Shown: one piece after another, positions 32,303 to 43,405 of the stretch
How the letters are laid out: each line of letters opens with the position of its first letter
Position numbering within the stretch: the stretch's first letter is position 1
Assembly (NCBI GenBank): GCA_033980235.1
Contig: CM067065.1
Span: forward strand, 24,875,337-24,939,336
Origin: Diadema setosum
Lineage: Eukaryota; Echinodermata; Echinoidea; Diadematoida; Diadematidae
DNA: 64,000 nucleotides
Direction of reading: 5' to 3'
Notes under the pieces: generated by a model
What the model was told of the DNA's origin: nothing
Database searches by the model: none
What the model saw: the letters and a program-made list of their open reading frames with translations, nothing else
Translations under genes and position numbers: made by a program

Positions 32303-33356
32303 CTGCACAAACTTGATTAGTATTAAAGTCGGCTGTTTCGCATTGTGCAGCATGAATCATTCCCGCCCAATCCCCCCCCCCCCCCATTACATCCGATTTA
32401 AAGATAACACATCTATTTCCGATAAAATTTGAGAATTCACCTTAACCCCAATTCTAGATAAGGGTAATATGTTTATTCGATTTCATTCGGATGACATGAT
32501 CCGGTCTTACTTTCTCAAAGGACTTTGGGTAAATGTTCGGGTTGTGATAGGGTTCTTAGTTTTAGTTTGATGTGAGGATTAGGCTTAAAGGGTTAGTGCA
32601 ATGTTTTTAGGTAGGTTTGATGTTTAGCTTAGCGTGCATATATTTCACGGGAGCAACTGTCGCAGGAGCAAAATACTATGCCATGGAACCGAGATTTAAT
32701 ACGCTTTTAAAGTCTTTTGGCGACAAGTTGCTGCTGATAATTAGTACTGAAGGAAAAGTGTTCTGGAGGCGCGCCGAATTGGGTAACGTTTTCGCTTTTG
32801 AACAACCCGACTGAATTCGCGTAAGAACAAGATACATGTTGTCTGTGCCTAAAAATAGCGATGCCTGGTCGCGCAGACTCCTCGGTAATTAACGCTGATT
32901 TGAACACCACCTTAACCCCGTGAATGCAAGCACTCACACGTAAAGCACAAAGAAGCTTTATCATATCCACAAACTCCACTCTAAAAGATATGACGCCACG
33001 AACTTTTAGTACCTTGTTTCTTCGGCAAGGTGACATACATGACAAAATTCTCTCAAAGGAAAACCAAAGCCCAGAGAGCAATGTGGACTGTGTGAGAGCA
33101 GCAGCATTATTAGAAGACATCAGGGAAAATTTGAGAAAAATCGGACAATCGATACAAAAGTTATGAATTTTTAAACGTATGGGGTGTAGCAATGACTGGA
33201 TAAGGAGACTACTTCAGTTTATGACATCATGTTTAGACAACAATATAAAGAAAATATAAAGAAAATTCAACATACTTTAACTTTTCTAGCTTAATAAAGG
33301 AGCCCTTGACTATTCTTCTGTCAGAAAGCAGGGGGAAAGATATTACCCTTAACTCT
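32303..33356. other. Region upstream of transporter A, with one unexplained frame
   Basis: If the acceptor at 32302 is real, this is intron and an upstream exon remains to be found. A plus-strand frame at 32924-33166 encodes an even-composition peptide (TLKDMTPRTFSTLFLRQGDI and NVDCVRAAALLEDIRENLRK) that I do not recognise. A minus-strand frame of 161 codons overlaps it. Confidence 0.3.
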
Positions 33357-34653
33357 ATAAAGCCCAAGGGGGGGGGGGGGGGCACATTGTGCTCCCTACC
33401 AGACTTTCATTTGCCACTCCTTCGCCCTTTATCCAATTTCAGCCAAATTTGGTGACTTTTCCTAAAATGTTATTGCAAACACTTTGCTATGTAATTAAGC
33501 TATATTTGATATTACTGGTTGCCATGGCAACCATAAGCTAACAACCTTGTTAGTCAGATTTTGCGTATTTTTCTGTTCCAATTTCAATTAACAATATTAT
33601 AATGTATGAAATTGGCCTTGGTTGAAATTTGCCAGGAGAAGCAAAATGTGAAGTAATTATGGGCCTGAAATGTTTTTCCTATTATTTCCTTTGTTTTTTA
33701 ATAATATCATGACAATCTAGGCTAAAAAAATAGATAATATTGTAATAGAGATAATTGAAAACAACAGTATTTTCCAAAGATTGCCTTTCTATTTTGTGTC
33801 ATTTTGATTCCTTCACCTAAGCTATGCCTGTAATTTCATTTGTTTATCATATTATCAATCTGCAAACTTAAAGGGATGATATAGTTTTGGTTGAGACCAA
33901 ATTTCAGGTTTATAACATTTTTTTTTTTTGTGAGATAATGAGAAACCTCTTGTGAAATATGAAAAAGAATGTAATTCTATGAGGAATTCAACGTTTATTT
34001 GACGAAAATTGGCTTTAAAATGGTTGAGATATCCAAAAAAGAGCGATTCTAATAAAGTGTGGGACCCACACTTCATTACGATCGCTTTGTTTTACTTTGA
34101 TTTTGGATGTTGGATGTTTCGAATTCCTCTTAAAATGATGTGCTCTGTAAAACTATGTGTTTTCTTGGTATCTCGCAAAAAGTTAAAAGCCCAATTCTCA
34201 TCTCTACCAATACTGTACCATCTTTGTAAATATACAAGTACCTATCACAAACAATGATTCATAGGTCTCAAAGTATTTCTTTGTGTTATGAATACCAACC
34301 CCATGTGGTGACCTTGAGAAATGTCAACTATAACAAATAATGAGATTCGACGTGTACATCATTTGTGTCAAATATGAAAATGATTGATCTATATATAGTA
34401 ACACATATATGATGGGAATAAAGATATTATACCCAAAAATCATGGTTTTAGCATATTTCCAATGTATTTCCTTATATTTTGGTAAACAGCGCCCTCTATT
34501 GGTGACCTTGAAAAACTTCAAATGCGCGGTCATGTAAAATATGAGTTGTTCTACCCATGTGCCAAATATGACGATGATACATCTACAAATGAAACAATAA
34601 CAAAGTTATATAAGGGCACAATATGCTCCCCCCCCCCCCCCTTTGGGCCTGGG
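33357..34653. mobile_element. TIR element with G-run ends, interrupted by a MITE
   Basis: AAAGCCCAAGG, a G run and GCACATTGTGCTCCC at the left are mirrored by GGGCACAATATGCTC, a C run and TTTGGGCCTGG at the right. It contains a perfect X-box palindrome GTTGCCATGGCAAC at 33518-33531 and the MITE at 33868-34225. No transposase. Confidence 0.65.
33868..34225. mobile_element. TTAAAGGGATGGTA-family MITE, copy 3, nested
   Basis: TTAAAGGGATGATATAGTTT at 33868 and the inverted CTACCAATACTGTACCATC ending near 34221 are the ends. The interior GTTGAGATATCCAAAAAAG and GTGTGGGACCCACAC match the copy at 18730. Confidence 0.7.
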
Positions 34654-34970
34654 AAGGGTCAAAATAGCTTGGGCTTTTACTATGGTTAACTTATGTCAGT
34701 AACAAGTAAGATGGAATGTGTAATATTTATGAAAATGATTTTTGTTTTGTTATTCTGTTATTTTCTTTATATCATTGTCCACACACGACGTCATAAACTC
34801 TAGTATTAAGTCCTTCCTTATCCAGTCATTACAACACGAAAACTTGACAAATTCAAATGCAGGCTGCTTTCACTCAATCCATATTGCCCTTGAAGTTTTG
34901 GTTTCCTTTCATGGGTCGATTAGTACAGCAACTACACTATTGTCACATAACAGTATCATTGGCAAAGTAG

Positions 34971-36322
34971 AAAGAATTTCAGCGACACCGTCTTGCAATC
35001 GTTTGCCAAGGCCGTGTCACAAATTTCTGGACAAGCTACGCGGGCTTGCTGCGAGTAGGGATTTTCCAGCACGCAGGAGAATTTTCTGCGGGCGGACAAA
35101 AATGTTTGTGAGTTTCGCACGGTTGTGTCTTACCTGCTAGACGAGTATTATTATTTACCTTCTACTTGCGTGTATTCCCTGTGACCTATGTGGGAGCTTT
35201 GAAACCGATACGTTTTCTGTTACAAGTGACTTACAGGTACTGCGAAGTACCTGCGTTGGAGTTGCCTGCGAGGTGCTGCCGGTAAGGATCTCCTACTGGT
35301 CTTCTGCGTGTACCTTTGCGGGCGAACACCCGCGACTCACTCGGAAAAAGTTTTGAGCATGCTAAAGGCCTTGTCATACCGTATCTGCAGAAGTTTCGCA
35401 ACTTGACTTGTGGGGAAACAAATTTCTTACCCGGAGCTCTCGGCAGTTGGTCCGCACCTGACAGTACCTAGCTTGTATCTCGCCCGTAGTTGCCATGAGG
35501 TGAGCACGCAAGTCCGATTTACCCGCAGCCACGTTTGGAGCATGACCAAAACTTTTTCTGGTTGAGTCGCGGGGATTGTCAGCAGAGGTCCACGCAGAAC
35601 GTCAGTAGGAAGCCCTTAGCGGCAGCACCTCGCAGGCAACTCCCACTCAGGTACTTTGCAGTCCCCGTATACGGTCAAGATAATGATGTTCTGTGGGACT
35701 TCTGCCATTCCTTCAGAGGAATTCCTTCACTATTACAAAGTTGTCAGCCCCCACGCGGCTGGCACGCAGATCACACAGAATACCCGCAAGTAAAACTTAA
35801 GGAGAACGCGTCCAGCAAGTATAAGACACATGCACAACTCCTTCAAATCCTTGTCCGCCTTCAGAAATAGTCCGGTACGCTGGAAAATCCCCACACTCAA
35901 CAAGCCCGCGTAGCTTGCCCGGAAAGGTGTGACAGGGCCTAAACTAACCATACACAGCCCAGTATCACAGCGTACTAACAGCGTCTGGTCGGGCTAGGCC
36001 TAAACATGCATGTTGCGGGTAAAAGGATTTGCGTGCGCACCTCTGGGCGACTACGGGCGAGATACGTGCTAGGTACTGTTATGTGTTCTTCCGAAGTTGC
36101 ACAAGGCTTGCCCGGGAAGGTTTGACAAAGCCTTTACGACTCTGTTTGCAAACGCTTGCGGTTATTGTTTGCAGAAAAAATACAGTGGCAAAGAAATTTT
36201 GAACATGTTCGAAGTTTATTTGCGACAAGATCTGTTTGGAAATTTTCTTGCAACCCTATACGAACCATGGCGAAATTCCGAATTTGCTACGTTCGCAAGC
36301 ATTCACAGTAACATACCCCTTT
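34971..36322. mobile_element. PIF/Harbinger-type relict with a nested TIR element
   Basis: CAGCGACACCGT at about 34980 and the right part (GTTTGCAAACGCTTGCGG near 36150, CTACGTTCGCAAGC near 36290, ATACCCCTTTAA at 36313) resemble the three elements at 36862-41947. The left terminus is lost. A second element lies inside: its ends, AAGGCCGTGTCACA near 35017 and GGTGTGACAGGGCC near 35935, are joined by inverted arms of about 60 bp that include CAAGCTACGCGGGCTTG. Further GGCCTTGTCA words at 35366 and 36130 suggest another overlapping copy. Confidence 0.5.
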
Positions 36323-36976
36323 AACGCATTGTCTTGCTTTCATGCAAATGCACTCCTCTATAACATCGCTTATGGTATTACAATAGATACACTTTGGTGT
36401 TATGGCGCGACTGGCAAGCTGTCTGGCATGCTTCGTCATGCTTGAATGCTTCCATTTGGCAAAGTGAACCTCTCCTGCGTATCGTTTTGTCATGTGAGAC
36501 ACACAATGACAATCGTCATATTTCCCCCTTTTTTGTGTGTGTCTTTCACCTCCTAACCTTCCCCGTCACGCATTAATCCAGCAAACAACTCTACAGAGTA
36601 CACATAACACACGGTCATGTTTGTCTATTCCTACAGCATGTCCGTTGCATAGAGAATAAACTAAAGCCCTGTTTCAAGCGAAGAAATGGCATTTTCCCCT
36701 TATAGGCACGTTCTCTTCAGGAACAGAAAAGAAAAAAAAAGTTAAGATATTTTGTCTTTCAATATCAAACAACGGCAGACCCAAACTCCCAGTTTAATAA
36801 CAATACATAGATATATATATATATAAACCATCAGCTCATATTTACGCCCGAATCAGTAATGGGGATATCTCACTGAGCCGCGAACGTTTGCGAATGTAGC
36901 GAATTTGAGATTCGTCATCTTTTCTGATGAATGTTTGCAAAAAGTCAAAGTTCGCTTCTGCCATTAGCGACAGTTA

Positions 36977-37738
36977 GTATACAAATGATGCACAGGATAG
37001 AGTGCGTTCGCCTCGTGCATGTTTCACAGTTGTAAATACCCTCGAGTGCGCTATGCGCCTCCACTAACGCCACGAAATAATCCTGTGCATCATTTGTTTT
37101 ATAAAATGGGTCGAAAATTCGAAAACTAAGAGCTTTTCTCAGCGTTTTTCACGTAGGTCCTACCTTTGTGGGTCAAGACGTCCGAAGATGTTCGTCCCAA
37201 ACATTTACGCATGCACGTCGCACTCGGAGATCCCGCACATTTAAGTATGATGGGGGGGGGGGGGGGGGGGTTCCGGACACTTAAGTTCCCGCATGAAAAC
37301 TTACTTATTTTACATAGAATATGCACCCTTTACCTTAAATACTTGATATAGACTCCTCATATAGGCCTACTAGACAACATACTCTGAAAACGGCGTGAGA
37401 ATTAACCTGCTAAATCGTTGGATTTGCCCTTCAAAGTGACTCCATGTACGCGTCCGGTCCCACAACGCTTGGTCTACTGTACTGTACGTACACATAAGAG
37501 TATACGTACGCCACACATGTTATGCACAAGGGAAGAAAGGCCGGTCGGCCGGCAGCCCGAACTACGTAGTAGTTGTTTACAGAATTGACAGCGCGTATGC
37601 ATGCAATTCAAAGGAGCCGCCGCGCGCGCAGACGATCGGCAACAGGATTTAACACGCAGTGCAATGGGACTAGAATAACCAAAGCTCACGTGACTCATTT
37701 CAGCGCTTCCATGGCTACATTCTTGAACCCATTTTATA
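36977..37738. mobile_element. Insertion inside E1
   Basis: E1 sequence GCGACAGTTAG stops before 36977 and CGACTTTTAGCGATG resumes after 37738. Elements E2 and E3 show the uninterrupted join (GCGACTTTTAGCGATG words, inverted). The segment holds an inverted pair around AAATGATGCACAGGAT (36980-37100), a TTATAAAATGGGT and ACCCATTTTATAA pair (about 37100 and 37725) and a G run at 37251-37270. Confidence 0.6.
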
Positions 37739-38060
37739 ACGACTTTTAGCGATGTTTAGCGACAATTAGCAACACTTCAGCGAATGTTTGCGAAAGTGTC
37801 TGCGAAACACAGGTGGCGACTATTAGCGAATGTTAGCAAATGTTAGCGATAATTTTGCAAATGTTAGCGACAATTTTGCAAATGTTAGCGACAATTTTGC
37901 AAATGTTAGCGACAGTTTTGCAAATATTAGCAACTGTTTGCAAATCCTTTGCGAATGTTCTTGGACCTAGATAAGTACCAGGCGATTATGTGTAGTCAGA
38001 CCCATAAAACGAACGTAAAACCTTCCCCTGAATTCAGATCTCTTGTGACAACCGTTCAAG

Positions 38061-38352
38061 ATGGATTTCCAGTCTATGGAAATAAATTTCTGCCAAGAAG
38101 AGGCTCAACGTGTTGCTATCCTTTGTCTGGCTGCTGCTACAGCTATTGTGCATCATAAGAGAAAGAAAATAAAGAAAAACAATAAAGAAAGAAGAAAATA
38201 AAGACTGTTGGGGTCAGAGAGTGGTTATTGCAGAGGACAGACTTTGGTCAATATGAAAAGCTTTTGCAGCAATTACAATCATGATGGAGATGTCAAGAGC
38301 TTCAAGAACTTTCTTAGAGTGGAACCTTGTCTGTTTCAGAAGCTTTTATATA
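38061..38352 (+). pseudogene. PIF/Harbinger transposase N-terminal remnant
   Basis: The three frames together give a Harbinger-type nuclease start: EEAQRVAILCLAAATAIVHH, a lysine-arginine stretch, VREWLLQRTDFGQYEKLLQQ, a stop or frameshift, then SFKNFLRVEPCLFQKLLYRN. In intact PIF/Harbinger transposases this region reads roughly R-x-W-V-R-x-W-L-x-R-R-x-x-x-G-x-Y-x-x-L-x-x-E-L followed by F-x-N-F-L-R-x-x-P-x-x-F-x-x-L-L. The DDE catalytic part is missing entirely. E2 (about 39215 to 38925, minus) and E3 (about 41560 to 41020, minus, interrupted) carry the same remnant with different lesions, so it was already non-functional or was decaying independently. Confidence 0.7.
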
Positions 38353-38680
38353 GGAACCATATGGTTACTTGCTCCTCAGTAGCAGTGGCGAATCAAATAA
38401 AAAATGTTAGCGACACCGTATTACGACCGTTTGCGAATTCTTACGAGTGTTTTGCAAATGTTTGCAACTGTTAGCGAAAATGCAAATTCGCAAAGGTTCG
38501 CAAAGAAATTTTGAACATGTTCAAAATTTCTTTGCGACAAGAAAAACTGTTTGCGACAATAAAAACCGTTTGCGAACTTTCTTGCGACTGTTAACGAACT
38601 TTTTGCAACCCTTTACGAACCCTGGCGAAATCCCAAATTCGCTACGTTCGCAAACGTTCGCCGCTCAGTGAGATACCCCT

Positions 38681-40685
38681 TAAAGGGTTGCAAAAGGTTC
38701 GTTGACAGTTGCAAGAAGGTTCTCAAACGGTTTTTATTGTCGCAAGCAGGTTTTCTTGTCGCAAAGAAATTTTGAACATGTTCAAAATTTCTTTGCGAAT
38801 TTCTATCTTCGCTAACAGTTGCAAACATTCGCAAAACACTCGTAAGTATTCGCAAACGGTCGTAATTCGGTGTCGCTAACATTTTTATTCAATTCGCCAC
38901 CTCTAGCGAACAAGTGACCATATGGTTCCTATATAAAAGCTCCTGAAACAGGCAAGGTTCCACTCTCAGAAAGTTCTTGATGCTCTTGACATCCATCATA
39001 TAATTGCTGCAAAAGCTTTTCATATTGACCAAAGTCTGTCTTCAACAACCGCTCTCTGACCAAAACAGTCTTTCTTTTCTTCTTCCTTTCTTGTTTTTCT
39101 TCATCTTCTTTCTCTTAAGCTGCACGATAGCTGTAGCTGCAGCCAGGCAAAGCAGCTGTTCAAGGATTGTAGGACGTTGAGCCTCTTCTTGGCAGAAACG
39201 GGAAATCCATCTTGAACGGTGGTCACAAGAGATCTAAATGCAGTGGAAGGTAGTACGTTGGTTTTATGGGTCTAACTATACATAATGTCCTGGTACTTAT
39301 CCAGGTCCCAAAACATTCGCAAATTGTTGCAAGGGATTTGCAAACAGTTGCTAATATTCGCAAAAGTGTCGCTAACATTTTGTTTTTTGTCTGATAGATA
39401 CTTTATTTTCTGCAAATCAATATACATAAGTTACATAATCATGAAGATGCAGGAAATATGTAAAGTAAATTCAACGCAGAGTCGTTTGACTTACATAAAC
39501 CACGATATATATAAGTACATAATCATGAACATGTAGGAAATATATAAAATAAATTTAACACATTCTTTTGACTGGCATAAACAACGATATGAAAGAGATA
39601 TAATATACAGTATGCATGTCTATGCAGCAGTGATAAGAATACCATTTATAGTTAAGAAACGATTATGCAGACGGCCGCCGTTATAAGCATTGCTTGAAAA
39701 GATGGCCGGCCCGAGGAAAAGATAGGGACGTACTAGATTCGTAACAATATAAATTCTGCTGCGAAGATAGCAGGGGAAAATAAACTCTGGTGTGTGGTGG
39801 TGGTGGTGGTGAATGTGTGTGCAGGTGCTTGAAGGTGCACAAGGGCAGATAGGCTGGAATTTAGAATAATAAAATTGGTTTGCTGAAAGAGGGGACGATA
39901 TGCGCTGTTACTATCGGGAGACCAACATCAGTTATATAATTTATTTGTTTTTAGTTCGTATTTGAAGTATACTGTAATAAAATGTACTTCTTTAAGTTTG
40001 CTTTAAATGAAAACAAGGAGGCACACTGTTTCAACTCCTCAGGAAGAGTGTTCCATGTATCCGGACCTTGATGTCTAATCGACTTTTGAGCAAGTAAAAG
40101 CTTCGGATTACTTAAATGAAAATCATGGGAACGACGGGTAGGGTATAAGTGAATATGGTCATTGGTTACTAGGGTATTATGAAAAAATGGTAATAAATTT
40201 CGAGTGTGTTTGTACATAAATATGGCAGTTAGGTATAAATGTATATCATGGGGCTTCAAAGTTTTTAGGCGATAAAATATGGGATCAGTGTGAGCCAAAA
40301 AATTTGAATGTGTGCATATACGAAGAGCCTTTTTCTGAAGAAGAAAAATTGTGTTCAGTTTTGTTTTGCTACTGTTGCCCCATACAAGCTTATGGTAAAA
40401 ATAAAGTTTTATATAACATAATTAAAGTTTGATCATTAATCAAGTATTTTATTCTTCTTAAAACACCAGTTGCTTTAGATATTGCTGTTGTAATATTCTG
40501 AACATGAGTATTCCAAGATAGATTGGAAAATTGTCGCTAAAAACATTTGGAAAACTGTCGCTAGCATTAATTTTGCTAACAGTCGCTAATAGTTGCCACC
40601 TGTGTGTCGCAAACACTTTCGCAAACATTCGCTCAAGTGTTGCTAATTGTCGCTAAACATCGCTAAAAGTCGCTAACTGTCGTTA
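38681..40685 (-). mobile_element. PIF/Harbinger-derived element E2, both ends trimmed, with LINE insertion
   Basis: It is inverted relative to E1. The left side starts at GGGTTGCAAAAGGTTCG, lacking the outermost roughly 55 bp. The right side stops at CTAACTGTCGTTAAA, lacking about 100 bp. A LINE fragment occupies about 39380-40530. With that removed, about 0.85 kb of E-type sequence remains, matching the roughly 1.0 kb unit minus the lost ends. The transposase remnant reads on the minus strand at about 39215-38925. Confidence 0.65.
39951..40525 (-). pseudogene. CR1-like LINE reverse transcriptase fragment inside E2
   Basis: On the minus strand the text reads LSWNTHVQNITTAISKATG, LINDQTLIMLYKTLFLP, a stop, IFLLQKKALRICTHSNFLAH, TDPIFYRLKTLKPHDIHLYL, NDHIHLYPTRRSHDFHLSN, then HQGPDTWNTLPEELKQ and a stop at 39951. 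These are the C-terminal motifs of CR1/L2-type ORF2. An AT-rich 3' UTR continues to about 39380. It is diverged from the fragment at 12458-12926, so the two are separate insertions. Confidence 0.8.
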
Positions 40686-41947
40686 AAGGGGGTATCTCAC
40701 TGAGAGGCGAACGTTTGCGAACGTAGCGAATTTGGGAATTCGCCAGGGTTCGTAAACGGTTGCAAAAGATTCGTTAACATTCGCAAGAAAGTTCGTAAAC
40801 GGTTTTTATTGTCGCAAACAGTTTTTCTTGTCGCAAAGAAATTTTGAACATGTTCAAAATTTCTTTGAGAACCTTTGCGAATTTGTATTTTCGCTAACAG
40901 TTGCAAACATTCGCAAAACACTCGTAAGAATTCGCAAACGGTCGTAATACGGTGTCGCTAACATTTTTACATGATTCGCCACTGCTAGCGAACAAGTAAC
41001 CACATGGTTCCTATATAAAAGCTTAGGAAACAGACAAGGTTCCACTCTAAGAAAGTTCTTGAAGCTCTTGACATCTCCATCATGATTGTAATTGCTTCAA
41101 AAGCTTTTCATATTGACTAAAGTCTGTCCTCTGCAACAAGCACTCTCTGACTCTCTTTCTTTTCTTCTTCCTTTCTTGTTTTTCTTTATTTTATTTCTCT
41201 TATGCTGCACAATTACTCTCTAAAAAAGAAAGAGTGAAAATGTTCACTCTTGAAGGAGTGAATTACAGAAAAGAGTGAGTTTTGAGTGAAATTGGAGTGA
41301 ATTTTGAGTGGAAATATCTATTTTCACTCATTTTGGAGTGACCTCAGGGATCACTCGAAAATCTTGGAGTGATCCCGAGGTCACTCAAAAATGAGTGAAA
41401 ATGAACATGTTCACTCCAAAATCACTCTAATTTCTTTTTTTTTTAGAGAGAATAGCTGTAGCAGCAGCCTGACAAAGCAGCTCTTCCAGGATAGCAACAC
41501 CTTGAGCCTCTTCTTGGCAGAAATTTATTTCCATATCCTGGAAATCCATCTTGAACGGTTGTCACAAGAGATCTGAATTCAGTGGAAGGTTTTATGTCGT
41601 TTTATTGGTCTTACTATACACAATCGCCTGGTACTTCTCTAGGTCCAAGAACATTCGCAAAATTGTCGCAAAGGATTTGCAAACAGTTGCTAATATTTGC
41701 AAATCGCTAACATTTGCAAAATTGTCGCTAACATTTGCTAACATTCGCTAATAGTCGCCACCTGTGTTCGCAAACACTTTCGCAAACATTCGCTAAAGTG
41801 TTGCTAATTGTCGCTAAACATCGCTAAAAGTCGCTAACTGTCGCTAATGGCAGAAGCGAACTTTGATTTTTCGCAAACATTCGTCAGAAAAGTTGGCGAA
41901 TCTCAAATTCGCTACGTTCGCAAAAGTTCGCCGCTCAGTGAGATACC
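40686..41947 (-). mobile_element. PIF/Harbinger-derived element E3 with a nested MITE
   Basis: The left end GGGGGTATCTCACTGAG and the right end CTCAGTGAGATACC are both present, in the orientation opposite to E1. A 240-bp MITE sits at 41214-41452. Without it the element is about 1.02 kb, the same as E1 without its insertion. The transposase remnant (VREC-LLQRTDF-QYEKLL-type text) lies on the minus strand around 41150-41020. Confidence 0.75.
41214..41452. mobile_element. Palindromic MITE with CTCTCTAAAA ends, copy 1
   Basis: CTCTCTAAAAAAG at the left and TTTTTTAGAGAG at the right enclose a sequence made of GAGTGAA and TTCACTC words around a central GGAGTGACCTCAGGGATCAC. E1 and E2 keep the empty site here (TGCACAATAGCTG-type and TGCACGATAGCTG-type joins). 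The second copy is at 51463-51750. Confidence 0.75.
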
Positions 41948-42531
41948 AGCTGAATGGCGATATTAGAAAAGTCATCTCGTCCATATTCGAAGTTTATTGC
42001 TTGACATTATCAGGGCACTCCGCACTATGAGCAACATTTCTAAATATGCTTTTACGCAGGACCTTAATTCTTCTTTTTCTTTGAGTTGGCTCAAAACTGA
42101 CTGTCTTTTGCAAAACGACCCAGTGCATGCGTACATTTGACACTGAAGAGAGAACATAGTACGTGCATGGCATGCCAGGCCATAACCATTCATTTATATC
42201 CATTTGTTGTCATGAATCTCATTAACAAGGTGATGACAGACAAGACTCACTTTTTGTTGATGGCTGATTGCTGGCAGAAACATTCTTATTATCACGCAGA
42301 GAAAATTTCCGGGGGACGCATTCAATGATTTCTTCAGCTGAAGAAGGAGGTGAGTTCCTGGGATACGTGGACTCCATGGTATTTCTATTCAAGTTATGCG
42401 AGCGTTTCGGAAGACGATCACTTTGTGCATGCACCCGTTTATTTGATCTGAGTCATTTCAACATATTGGTATGGATGTTTTTCCGTTCCTTTTCTTTGCA
42501 GCTCTGATATGCCGAAATGCACCAAAGCCAA
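41948..42531. other. Noncoding stretch
   Basis: Overlapping short frames on both strands; none shows a recognisable motif. Confidence 0.4.
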
Positions 42532-43092
42532 GGACCCCGTTTACAGTGCGGGGCTGGGCCGAGCCGCGGCCGAGCCCTCCCTCAATTGCGAGGCCGAGCC
42601 CCCGCAATTTTGTCCGTTTACACTTACTGCAGGGCTCGGCCGCGCTTTGGATTCAAACCTTTCAATATTTTGTCGTAGTGGCGCTCTGCTTGTAAATAAA
42701 CGCAATTTGATATTGTCTGGTTTTCAGACCCTTTGCCAAATGAATTCCGTGGCGACGAAATCGCCGTTCGGGCAAAGGCCTTTGCCGTAGGAAAAAATCC
42801 TTTGCAGGACAAAACCATCTTAAACTATACTAATTTTCGACGTTGAGGGGGTTAATATCCTGAACAACGAAATAGTACAGTCAGAGGGTTTGGAAGCCAG
42901 ACTAATATTGGCCGCGCATTTGGCCCAGTTTACGTTTACCCTGAGAAAAGGCCGGGCTCGGCAGCGGCTCGCGGCCGAGACCACATCCAGAGCGAGGCCA
43001 AATGCGAGGCAAATTTTGGCCTCGCAGTTGGCCTTTTGCGCGTTTACACTGATGCGGGGCTGGGCCGAGCCTCGCACTGTAAACGAGGTCAA
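42532..43092. mobile_element. GC-rich TIR element with GGCCGAG words
   Basis: GGACCCCGTTTACAGTGCG then GGGCTGGGCCGAG at the left is mirrored by CTCGGCCCAGCCCCGC-type sequence and CGCACTGTAAACGAGGTC at the right. GGCCGAG and GGCTCGGCC words are iterated within both arms. It is 561 bp long with no coding frame. Confidence 0.7.
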
Positions 43093-43405
43093 GGTCTGAT
43101 TTGTGCTCATCGACCCGAGAGAGTCAAAGCGGTGTCTATAGGGAGCCAAGTGTTTGACAGGTTTTTCTGTGCACGAAATCACTGAGCTAGTGCGACACTT
43201 TGGTGCCCTGGCGGGGCCCCAACTTAGTGTCGCACGTATTAGATAAGTTTGTCATGAAGCATCTTCTCTGCGACACTCTGTTAGTGGGACCTGCATTCCA
43301 TTCCCATCCCTATTTTGTTTGTAGTATGCATATGCCTATATTTAAAGAAAACAATTATGTTTTTACTCAATATCACATGTATTTCATTAATTTACGTTTT
43401 TAAAT
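43093..43405. other. Noncoding stretch
   Basis: AT-rich right part that may belong to the LINE tail continued at 44487. No gene seen. Confidence 0.3.

Larger units (their letters stand above)
36862..38680 (+). mobile_element. PIF/Harbinger-derived element E1
   Basis: The left end GGGGATATCTCACTGAG and the right end CTCAGTGAGATACCCC are inverted copies. TAA next to each end (36858-36860 area and 38681-38683) suits the 3-bp target duplication of PIF/Harbinger. Between them is a broken transposase start (38061-38352). A foreign segment of about 760 bp (about 36977-37738) splits the left arm; without it the element is about 1.06 kb. The arms are rich in GCGAATGTTTGCGAA words. A 21-bp tandem (TGCAAATGTTAGCGACAAT) is repeated four times at 37855-37925. 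Confidence 0.75.

Noticed and set aside
32707..33192. 161-codon minus-strand frame as a gene
   Set aside because: Unrecognised, overlaps a plausible plus-strand frame, and may owe its length to chance; mentioned only as part of the upstream region.
37840..37930. CRISPR-like short regular repeats
   Set aside because: This is a 21-bp head-to-tail tandem without spacers, inside a Harbinger-type arm.
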